A stretch of 64,000 bases of DNA from Bradyrhizobium sp. (GTDB lineage Bacteria > Pseudomonadota > Alphaproteobacteria > Rhizobiales > Beijerinckiaceae): the NCBI GenBank assembly GCA_004799435.1, contig SSMV01000120.1:1-64000 (forward strand). The letters are read 5' to 3'. The position numbers were made by a program, and so were the translations under genes. The notes beneath the pieces were generated by a model that ran no database searches, was not told the origin of the DNA, and worked only from the letters and a program-made list of their open reading frames with translations. Below, in pieces: positions 35,565-41,671 of the stretch. The number at the start of each line of letters is the position of its first letter. The first letter of the stretch is position 1.

Positions 35565-36476
35565 ATGTCCAAGAGCACGATTTCGACCTTCGAACTTTTC
35601 GCGATGTTCCCCGATCAGGAAACGGCGCGGGTGTATCTTGAGGGTCGCCTTTGGCCGAACGGCCCGCGTTGCCCTGTCTGCGGACTGGGCGAGCGGATCA
35701 CGGCGCGCAAGGAAGGCTTCTATCGCTGCAATCAGTGCAAAGAAGACTTCACCGTTCGCACCGGCACGATCTTCGAGCGTTCGCACGTTCCGCTGCACAA
35801 GTGGATTTACGCGATGTATCTGCTCGTGACGGCGCGCAAGGGCATCTCGTCGATGCAACTCGCCAAGGAAATCGGGATCACGCAAAAGTCGGCTTGGTTC
35901 GTGCTTCACCGTCTGCGCGAGGCTTGCGGCCCGAAGCTCGAAAAGCTGCGCGGCATCATCGAAATTGACGAAACCTATGTTGGCGGCTTGGAAGAAAACA
36001 AGCACCAGTCCAAGCGGCTTCACGTTCGCGGCGGCTCTAACGGCAAGACTGCCGTGCTTGGAATGCGCGAACGCGGCGGCCGAGTTGTCGCTGGAACGGT
36101 TGACGACGTGAACGCCAACACGGTGCGGCCGGTGATCGCCAAATATGTTGAAGCCGGCGCGATGCTCCATACTGACGAAGCGACCGTTTACAAAAATGTG
36201 CCCGGCTTCGCTCACGAGACCATCAATCACAGCACTGGAGAATATGTTCGCGGCGACGTGACGACGAATGGCATCGAAAGCGTCTTCGCGGTTCTCAAGC
36301 GCGGTCTGGTCGGCGTCTATCATCACGCCAGCCCGAAGCATCTTGACCGCTACGTTGACGAATTTGCGTTCCGGCTGAATGAAGGCAATGTGAAGAACCA
36401 CACGATGACGCGGCTCGACAGTTTCGTTCGCGGAACGGCAGGCAAGCGCCTCACATACAAGGGGCTCATTCAATGA
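35565..36476 (+). CDS. IS1595-family transposase
   Basis: This 303-residue transposase has an N-terminal zinc ribbon (CPVCGLGERITARKEGFYRCNQCKEDFTVRTGTIF), a helix-turn-helix (MQLAKEIGITQKSAWFVLHRLREA) and the ISXO2-like DDE catalytic domain. The catalytic acidic residues sit in IEIDETYVGG and LHTDEATVYKN, followed by TTNGIESVFAVLKRG and HLDRYVDEFAFRLN. It cuts and joins the 26-bp terminal repeats of the surrounding element. Length and motif order are complete, with no frameshift, so it is probably active. Its stop overlaps the ATG of a 53-codon frame. Codon use and GC content are lower than in chromosomal neighbours. Confidence 0.95.
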   Translation: MSKSTISTFELFAMFPDQETARVYLEGRLWPNGPRCPVCGLGERITARKEGFYRCNQCKEDFTVRTGTIFERSHVPLHKWIYAMYLLVTARKGISSMQLAKEIGITQKSAWFVLHRLREACGPKLEKLRGIIEIDETYVGGLEENKHQSKRLHVRGGSNGKTAVLGMRERGGRVVAGTVDDVNANTVRPVIAKYVEAGAMLHTDEATVYKNVPGFAHETINHSTGEYVRGDVTTNGIESVFAVLKRGLVGVYHHASPKHLDRYVDEFAFRLNEGNVKNHTMTRLDSFVRGTAGKRLTYKGLIQ

Positions 36477-36634
36477 GCGAGCCGAAGGCGCCGAAAGAAC
36501 TGGACGCAATCGCCGACGTGGTTTTGGCATACAAACCGAAACCGAAGTCGAAGCCTGCGAAGAAGCGCAAGAAGCTAGCGAAAAAGTTGGCGAAACTCGC
36601 AAAACCTGAATCGGAGCTTCGGAAAGAGAAGTAG
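36473..36634 (+). CDS. 53-residue lysine-rich accessory protein of the insertion element
   Basis: This small frame begins with an ATGA overlap at the transposase stop and ends TAG at 36632-36634. The product starts MSEPKAPKELDAIADVVLAY and then turns into a strongly basic Lys/Ala/Pro tail (KPKPKSKPAKKRKKLAKK), ending ESELRKEK. The overlap, strand and placement inside the element suggest translation coupled to the transposase. Basic tails of this type bind nucleic acid non-specifically, so a transposition accessory role is plausible but unproven. A small hairpin (AGGCC/GGCCT, 36673-36686) follows. I do not recognise a family. Confidence 0.55.
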   Translation: MSEPKAPKELDAIADVVLAYKPKPKSKPAKKRKKLAKKLAKLAKPESELRKEK

Positions 36635-36725
36635 TCATTTTCGGCGGGACCTCCGATGGATTAAGAATGCTAAGGCCGCGAGGCCTGTCGCCAATGCAAT
36701 CCTGTCGTCATCGGAGGAATTACCC

Positions 36726-37520
36726 GTGGAGAATCCTGCGGTAACGAATGCCAAATGGTGGGCCGATTTTTGGGAAACCATAGAAAACTGGGCGTTTTTT
36801 GGGGTCGTGCTCACGCTTGCGGTTGAATTTGTCGCCGTCCAACTTCTTAAATCTCCGCGAAGAGTTATTGACGACGCGAGACAGCTCGAAATTGCTGAAT
36901 TGAATAACAGCGCCGAGCGCCTTAGGGGCGACAATTTGGCGCTCCAAACGGTACTGCTGCCGAGGCACGCCGGGATAATCGGAATCGACCAAGCAGCCCC
37001 AGCGGACAAGTGGTTTGCCGGCACGGAAAATTTCGCCGGAACCGAGATTTCTCTCCAAGTCGTGGCCGATGCAGAAGCGCAGAACCTCGCAAACGAAATT
37101 GCATTTGCGCTTCGTGCGCGTGGATGGAAAACGCGCTTCATCGACGAAAAGACAACCAACTTTTTATCTGCGCGGATCATGGACGGTGTGCAGGTCTCAT
37201 ATCCAATTGGAAAGACGTGGACCCCTGACACGCAAAACGAACCGTGGTTTATTTGGGCGAAGGCAGCCAATTCGCTTGCGACAGCGCTTACGCGAGCGAA
37301 TCTCGCGCCTGGAGGGCGAGAAATCTCAGCATATGGGCTGCGGAATGAACAACAGTCGGTAGGCACATACGGCCTGTCTCCATACTTTGATCCCCCATTA
37401 GAAGGGGTATATTTACAGGTCGGTGCACGACCGGTCGCCGAAACCATTGAGTGGATCAAACGAGGGCGCCCAGATTCTCTGGGCAATATCCCTGGTCTGT
37501 TGTCAAAACCCCCGCCGTAA
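36726..37520 (+). CDS. Passenger gene: membrane-anchored coiled-coil protein of unknown function
   Basis: This 264-residue protein starts at GTG 36726, with GGAGG eight bases upstream. One membrane helix (WAFFGVVLTLAVEFVAVQLL, about residues 22-42) is followed by a short coiled coil (VIDDARQLEIAELNNSAERL). A C-terminal alpha/beta domain follows, with TEISLQVVADAEAQNLANEI and ending GVYLQVGARPVAETIEW. Similar anchor-coil-globular proteins are common as uncharacterised accessory genes in Hyphomicrobiales (recalled, not searched). It lies wholly within the insertion element, so it moves with the transposase. Function is unknown; a sensor or effector with a cytoplasmic ligand-binding domain is one guess. 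A 6-bp hairpin (GGCAAT/ATTGCC, 37524-37538) follows the stop. Confidence 0.75.
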   Translation: MENPAVTNAKWWADFWETIENWAFFGVVLTLAVEFVAVQLLKSPRRVIDDARQLEIAELNNSAERLRGDNLALQTVLLPRHAGIIGIDQAAPADKWFAGTENFAGTEISLQVVADAEAQNLANEIAFALRARGWKTRFIDEKTTNFLSARIMDGVQVSYPIGKTWTPDTQNEPWFIWAKAANSLATALTRANLAPGGREISAYGLRNEQQSVGTYGLSPYFDPPLEGVYLQVGARPVAETIEWIKRGRPDSLGNIPGLLSKPPP

Positions 37521-37598
37521 GAAGGCAATGTCATTGCCAATGCGACGGTAGCGAAAGCTAGAGCGCCAACCTCTCGATGGCGGGAGTGCAAAAATCGA

Positions 37599-37624
37599 GC
37601 GAGGGAGTCAAATATATAACTCCC
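37599..37624 (-). repeat. Right terminal inverted repeat of the IS1595-type element
   Basis: Read on the minus strand, this end begins GGGAGTTATATATTTGACT and matches the left end at 24 of 26 positions. It directly abuts the right target duplication. Confidence 0.9.
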
Positions 37625-37632
37625 TTTTCTTG
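37625..37632 (+). repeat. Target site duplication, right copy
   Basis: TTTTCTTG is identical to 35490-35497 on the other side of the element. Its last three bases form the TTG of the -35 box of the downstream gene. Confidence 0.9.
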
Positions 37633-37658
37633 ACGAGAACAAAACATGAACCTACACT
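37630..37658 (+). promoter_or_regulatory. Probable promoter of the effector-like gene, rebuilt by the target duplication
   Basis: TTGACG (37630-37635) and TACACT (37653-37658) with a 17-base spacer form a good sigma-70-like promoter. The first three bases belong to the duplicated target octamer, so the box survives insertion. A start near 37665 would leave a leader of about 18 bases holding the GAGG ribosome-binding site at 37674-37677 before the ATG at 37683. Confidence 0.6.
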
Positions 37659-37682
37659 GGTGCAATCTCAGAAGAGGCGAGA

Positions 37683-38492
37683 ATGCAATTCGAGCGATTT
37701 TTCTGCCTGGACGCCGAACCCGGAAGCGGCGTCCTTTGCGACGAGCGCGGTCTGTTTGTCGGCGACGCGCCCCTTTTGGAGCGAGACGCGGAGCGAGTCG
37801 GAGCGGCGAAATGGCGGTCGCGACCTCTTGGCGAACTGAATCTCGAACTCGCCAAGGCCTATGATCTGCCGATCGCGTTCGACGCTAAAATGCGCGGCCT
37901 CGCGACCGTGGCTGGCGCGCTCAATAGCGGCGATGTGACCAAGGCGCAGATCGCGGCGCTGCTGCTGCAACTTCCCGATCCGCCCGCTTTGACGAAGTCC
38001 GATCCGACATCAGCAGAGATTGTCGATCTTGTCGGCGCGTTGAAAGCGAGCAACCTCCTCCATCGCGATTGGGACCCGACTAAACATCCGCGCTGGGCCG
38101 CCGGCAGTCCTGGCGGGGTCGGCGGACAATTCGCGCCAAGTGATGAAGGTGCGGACACTGACGCATCTCGAGCGGACGCGTCCCGCACTCAAGCACAATT
38201 GACGTTGCCGGTGCCCCTCGACGTTCCGCTTATCGAGCCGTTTTCGCCGCCCTCGGAGATCGTGCCGCCTATTGTCCTGCCCAATACGCTTCCGCGTAGC
38301 CTGCCGCAGAACCCCTATCCGAGTCGGCCAAAATGCCGAAAAGAATGGGCCGAGGCAGAGGAATATTGCCGCGGACTGTCAGAAAAAGGTTTGCTGGGAA
38401 AAGGCGACTATCGCGGAATGGGAAAGACCGTGGAGCAATGCATGCGGGGGCGCGTCTCCCAAGACTGCGGCGGCAACGGTATGTTTGGCTAA
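37683..38492 (+). CDS. Putative effector/toxin-like protein with C-terminal four-cysteine domain
   Basis: This 269-residue protein is of unknown function. The N-terminal about 115 residues are not recognised. In the middle lies TKHPRWAAGSPGGVGGQFAP, a motif I recall from many rhizobial hypothetical proteins. A Pro/Val-rich linker (about 170-215) leads to a C-terminal domain with four cysteines: KCRKEWAEAEEYCRGL, then TVEQCMRGRVSQDCGGN. Such variable proteins with a linker and a compact Cys C-terminus resemble polymorphic toxins or secreted effectors; that is inference. No signal peptide is seen. Two TPR paralogues follow closely (22 bases to the first), the position expected for immunity partners. 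Its promoter abuts the insertion element. Confidence 0.65.
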   Translation: MQFERFFCLDAEPGSGVLCDERGLFVGDAPLLERDAERVGAAKWRSRPLGELNLELAKAYDLPIAFDAKMRGLATVAGALNSGDVTKAQIAALLLQLPDPPALTKSDPTSAEIVDLVGALKASNLLHRDWDPTKHPRWAAGSPGGVGGQFAPSDEGADTDASRADASRTQAQLTLPVPLDVPLIEPFSPPSEIVPPIVLPNTLPRSLPQNPYPSRPKCRKEWAEAEEYCRGLSEKGLLGKGDYRGMGKTVEQCMRGRVSQDCGGNGMFG

Positions 38493-38513
38493 AAATCTCC
38501 GGGGAGTCAGCTC

Positions 38514-39047
38514 ATGCAAGAACCGACGACGCCGGAGGAAGTGGCGGCGCTACATAATATTCTGCGCACTGACCCGCAGCGATACCTCGGGATCGTCAAT
38601 AGCTGGATCAGCCTGAATCCAGAAAACGCTAACGCTTGGTACGATCGCCATTCTGTCTGGATGAGAATCGGCGAGCCACGAAGGGCGCTGGAAGACCTGA
38701 ATCAGGCCGTTCGACTGTCTCCCTCGCCGATAAAATATTTGGCCCGCGGCGAGGTCCACAAACATCTTGGCGAATACGAAGAGGCTCTCGACGATTTTGC
38801 CCAAAGCGAGGCGATGATTCCCGACGAGTGGCAAGACCTAGGCTTCGGGCTGGTGCAACAGGCCGATTGCCACGCTCGTCTCGGCAACGAGGCCAACGCA
38901 CTGGCTTGTTGCGCCCGGCTCCACGATGACTTCTGGAGCCCCGGTCTTCACGATGCGCCCGAGGGCGACAAAGCCGGTATCGCGGCGAGATTGAGGATCA
39001 TCGCCGCCGAAGCGCACGCAGCGAAGAGACGGGGCGAGACGCGTTAG
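38514..39047 (+). CDS. TPR-repeat protein, first of two tandem paralogues
   Basis: This 177-residue soluble helical protein has TPR-type repeats such as NAWYDRHSVWMRIGEPRRAL and YLARGEVHKHLGEYEEALDD, plus a third containing QQADCHARLGNEANALACC. It begins QEPTTPEEVAALHNILRTDP and shares this start and a tail (GDKAGIAARLRIIAAEA) with the next gene. By eye the two are over half identical, so they arose by local duplication. GGGGAG precedes the ATG. Position 22 bases after the effector-like gene suggests co-transcription and possibly an immunity or chaperone role, since TPR proteins are protein binders. Otherwise unknown. Confidence 0.75.
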   Translation: MQEPTTPEEVAALHNILRTDPQRYLGIVNSWISLNPENANAWYDRHSVWMRIGEPRRALEDLNQAVRLSPSPIKYLARGEVHKHLGEYEEALDDFAQSEAMIPDEWQDLGFGLVQQADCHARLGNEANALACCARLHDDFWSPGLHDAPEGDKAGIAARLRIIAAEAHAAKRRGETR

Positions 39048-39107
39048 TCGAACGAAAGGGCGACCATCGAGGCGCACGACGCCCTATTGAACTTGGAGTT
39101 CAACGCG

Positions 39108-39644
39108 ATGAAGGAGCCGACGACGCCCGAGGAATTGTGGGAGCTTCACCAGATTCTTCGGAAGGACCCGCAACGCTATCTTCGGATCGTCGACGGCTGG
39201 ATTCAGGAGAATCCAAGAAATTCTGACGCCTATTACAGTCGCCACCTGGGCTGGAAGGAGATTGGCGAGCCGCGCAAAGCGCTCGACGATGTCAACAAGG
39301 CGATCGAATTCGATTCCGCTCCATGTGCAGCGTCGTTCGCGGCCCGCGGAAATATGTACAGGCATATTGGCGAATACGAAGCGGCGCTCCAGGATTACAG
39401 ACAAAGCGAGGCGTTGGACCCCGAATCCTATGGCGAAGGCTTCACGATGCTCAATGAAGCCGACTGCCATGCGCGCCTGGGCGACGAAGCCGCGGCGCTG
39501 GAATGTTGCGCGCGGCTGCCGGACAATTTCTGGACGCCGGGTCCGCATGATGCGCCCCCGGGCGACAAAGCCGCGATCGCGGCGCGACTGAGGATCATCG
39601 CCGCCGAAGCGCGCGCGGCTGCCAATCGCGGCGAAGCGGGTTGA
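39108..39644 (+). CDS. TPR-repeat protein, second of two tandem paralogues
   Basis: This 178-residue protein parallels the preceding one along its whole length. It starts KEPTTPEELWELHQILRKDP, has repeats SRHLGWKEIGEPRKALDDVN and AARGNMYRHIGEYEAALQDY, then ADCHARLGDEAAALECC, and ends with GDKAAIAARLRIIAAEA. I use ATG 39108 with TTGGAG upstream; an in-frame TTG at 39087 would add seven residues. The 60-base gap contains no clear promoter. Divergent surface residues with a conserved core would fit two related but not identical binding partners. The gene ends the accessory island; the next gene belongs to ordinary chromosome. Confidence 0.75.
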   Translation: MKEPTTPEELWELHQILRKDPQRYLRIVDGWIQENPRNSDAYYSRHLGWKEIGEPRKALDDVNKAIEFDSAPCAASFAARGNMYRHIGEYEAALQDYRQSEALDPESYGEGFTMLNEADCHARLGDEAAALECCARLPDNFWTPGPHDAPPGDKAAIAARLRIIAAEARAAANRGEAG

Positions 39645-39744
39645 GAGGAGCGACCTCGGTCGTGCGCGAAGGCGTGTCGCCCTCCATTCTGGCGAACCAG
39701 CATCCCTCCGTGCCATGCTGCGGGCTCACGAGGGTTCCGCTTTC

Positions 39745-40536
39745 ATGCCCCATGTCACGGCGATCTATCGCTATCCGATCAAAGGCCTTAGCCCGCAGGC
39801 GCTGACGCAGATCGCGCTTGAGGCCGGCGGCGCCCTCGCCTTCGATCGCGTCTTCGCGCTCGCCCGCGCAGGCGGCGCCGTCGATCCGGCGGCGCCGAAA
39901 TGGGCGAAGAAAAGCGAATTTCTGATGCTGATGCTCGACGACGGGCTCGCCGAGCTGAAAACAAATCTCGACGCGGACACGCACCGGCTCACGGTCGAAC
40001 GCGACGGCGCGCCGGCGCTGGCCGCCGATCTCGACGATGCGCGGGCGTGGCCGACGATCGAAGCGTTCTTTCAATCCCAGGTTCCGAACCTGGCCGCGGC
40101 GCCGCATCTCGTGCGTTCGCGCGGCGCCCATTTCTGCGACAAGCCGGACAATCTGATTTCGCTGATCAATCTCGCAACCCTGCGCGACCTTGAGGCGCAG
40201 TGGGGCTATGCGATCGACCCGCTGCGTTTCCGCGCCAATCTCTATATCGACGGCGCCGCGCCTTGGGCGGAGTTCGATTGGGTGGCTAAGGACATCCGCA
40301 TCGGCGACACGATTTTCACGGTCGATCGCCGCAACACGCGCTGCACGGCGACCAACGTCGATCCGTCGAGCGGCGCGCGCGATCGCGACATTCCCCGCGC
40401 TCTATGGGAGACATTCGGCCACCGGGACCTCGGCGTCTATCTCACCGTGCCCGCAGGCGGCGAGATAAAAATCGGCGACGCGCTCGAGCCGCCCGAGCCG
40501 GCGAATCGATCCTCGCGCCACGCCACAGAGTTATGA
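39745..40536 (+). CDS. MOSC-domain protein
   Basis: This 263-residue protein has the N-terminal MOSC beta-barrel (HVTAIYRYPIKGLSPQAL) followed by the MOSC catalytic domain with the sulfur-carrier cysteine region TVDRRNTRCTATNVDPSSGARD. MOSC proteins relate to molybdenum-cofactor sulfurases and N-hydroxylated-compound reductases (mARC/YcbX). No ferredoxin domain is fused here. I start at ATG 39745 (MPHVTAIYRY), where homology begins; an upstream ATG at 39715 adds ten unsupported residues. Its stop overlaps the next gene (ATGA), so MOSC, DUF998 and DoxX genes form a tight operon. Mo-cofactor-related mog lies 13 kb away. Confidence 0.9.
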   Translation: MPHVTAIYRYPIKGLSPQALTQIALEAGGALAFDRVFALARAGGAVDPAAPKWAKKSEFLMLMLDDGLAELKTNLDADTHRLTVERDGAPALAADLDDARAWPTIEAFFQSQVPNLAAAPHLVRSRGAHFCDKPDNLISLINLATLRDLEAQWGYAIDPLRFRANLYIDGAAPWAEFDWVAKDIRIGDTIFTVDRRNTRCTATNVDPSSGARDRDIPRALWETFGHRDLGVYLTVPAGGEIKIGDALEPPEPANRSSRHATEL

Positions 40537-41228
40537 TGAGCAAAGCGCGCGTTGGCGGCTGGCTCTGGGTGCTGTGTCTGCAATATTTCGTCGCCGAGGC
40601 GGTGGCGATTTCCGGCTGGCCGGGCCCTTATAGCCTGAGCCGCGACTATATCAGCGATCTCGGCGCGGTCGGCTGCGGCGTCGCCGCCAATGGCTCGGCC
40701 GCCATGCCGCTGTGTTCGCCGCTGCATGCGGTGATGAATGCATCCCTTTTCTTACAGGGCCTGCTGATCGTCGGCGGGACGGCGCTCGTCTGGTCGCGCT
40801 TTCCGAAGGGCGCCTTGTGGACCGTCGCGCTGCTGCTGGTCGGCGGCTCGGGCTTCGGCGTCTCTCTCGTCGGCCTCGCGCCGGAGGACGCGTTGCCGGG
40901 CCCGCATTTTCTCGGCGCGACTGAGAATTTCCTCTTTTGCAACGCCGGCATGGCGGTCATGGGCGTCGCGATGCTGCGCGAGCGACGTGGGATGCCGCTG
41001 CTTGGACTCGTCACTTTCGCCGCCGGAATCGTCGGTCTTTTGGGCGTCGCCTGTCTCGGGGTCGCGCTGGTGACGCCGCGCGCCTATCTCGGCCTCGGCG
41101 CCGGCGGCATGGAGCGCCTCGTCGCCTATCCTTTCCCGCTGTGGATCGCGGCGATGGGCGCCATGCTTCTGCGCGGGCGCGGCCTGTGGGCGCAACCTCC
41201 CTCCGGCCCCACACGTCAGGAGCCCTGA
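40533..41228 (+). CDS. DUF998-family membrane protein
   Basis: This 231-residue polytopic membrane protein of the DUF998 family shows the typical first-loop signature SRDYISDLGA. Further helices contain NASLFLQGLLIVGGTALVWS and ENFLFCNAGMAVMGVAML. About six membrane helices are visible. Function is unknown. The ATG at 40533 overlaps the MOSC stop, and the DoxX gene starts three bases after this stop. Translational coupling suggests shared physiology, perhaps envelope redox or stress, but nothing in the sequence proves it. Confidence 0.88.
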   Translation: MMSKARVGGWLWVLCLQYFVAEAVAISGWPGPYSLSRDYISDLGAVGCGVAANGSAAMPLCSPLHAVMNASLFLQGLLIVGGTALVWSRFPKGALWTVALLLVGGSGFGVSLVGLAPEDALPGPHFLGATENFLFCNAGMAVMGVAMLRERRGMPLLGLVTFAAGIVGLLGVACLGVALVTPRAYLGLGAGGMERLVAYPFPLWIAAMGAMLLRGRGLWAQPPSGPTRQEP

Positions 41229-41231
41229 GCG

Positions 41232-41627
41232 ATGGATCGAACGCGCTGCGTCATGCGCTGGCTGATGGCGGCATTCTATTTCGCCGCCGGCGCCGTCCAT
41301 CTCTGGGCGCCCGACGCCTTTCTGCCGATTGTCCCGGCATGGGTTCCGGCGCCACGCGACGTGATTCTCATCACCGGCCTCTGCGAGCTCGCCGGCGCGT
41401 TGGCGTTGCTGACCCCGTCGCCGAGGCGCTTGGCCGGAATCATGCTGGCGCTCTACGCCGTCTGCGTCTTTCCCGCCAATATCAAACACGCGGTCGACAA
41501 CATCCAATTGCCGGGCCTGCCGACGAGCTGGTGGTATCACGCGCCGCGCCTCGCCATGCAGCCAGTTCTCGTCTGGTGGGCGCTGTTCTGCGCGCGCGTC
41601 GTCGATTGGCCGTTCAGGCGAAGTTGA
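41232..41627 (+). CDS. DoxX-like membrane protein
   Basis: This 131-residue four-helix membrane protein of the DoxX/DoxD-like family has MAAFYFAAGAVHLWAPDAFL, ITGLCELAGALALLTPSPRR, LYAVCVFPANIKHAVDNI and a terminal helix. Relatives include thiosulfate:quinone oxidoreductase subunits and uncharacterised stress-linked proteins. It is the third gene of the MOSC-DUF998-DoxX operon, three bases after the previous stop. Function here is unknown. It converges on the asparagine synthetase gene with a 44-base gap. Confidence 0.88.
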   Translation: MDRTRCVMRWLMAAFYFAAGAVHLWAPDAFLPIVPAWVPAPRDVILITGLCELAGALALLTPSPRRLAGIMLALYAVCVFPANIKHAVDNIQLPGLPTSWWYHAPRLAMQPVLVWWALFCARVVDWPFRRS

Positions 41628-41671
41628 ACGGCCAGCCGGAACGCGGCGCCTTCCCGTGCGCATCGAGGCGA

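Larger units (their letters stand above)
35498..37624 (+). mobile_element. Complete IS1595-family insertion sequence with passenger gene
   Basis: This 2,127-bp element is bounded by imperfect 26-bp terminal inverted repeats. The left runs 35498-35523; the right is the reverse complement of 37599-37624. They differ at two positions and share a GGGA start and TTGACTCCCTCGC at the inner end. A perfect 8-bp duplication (TTTTCTTG) flanks it. Inside, on one strand, are an IS1595-type transposase, a 53-codon lysine-rich frame overlapping its stop, and a 264-codon membrane/coiled-coil gene with its own ribosome-binding site. Intact genes, near-matching ends and an exact duplication point to a recent insertion. 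It is longer than a minimal one-gene IS1595 element because of the passenger. Confidence 0.92.

Noticed and set aside
35354-35641. A 95-codon frame crossing the left end of the insertion element
   Set aside because: It spans the chromosome-IS junction and overlaps the transposase start, so it did not exist before insertion, and it has no homology-like features.
34987-39644. The whole island as a prophage or integrative element
   Set aside because: No integrase, attachment-site repeats, phage structural genes or tRNA target were found; only the IS is demonstrably mobile.
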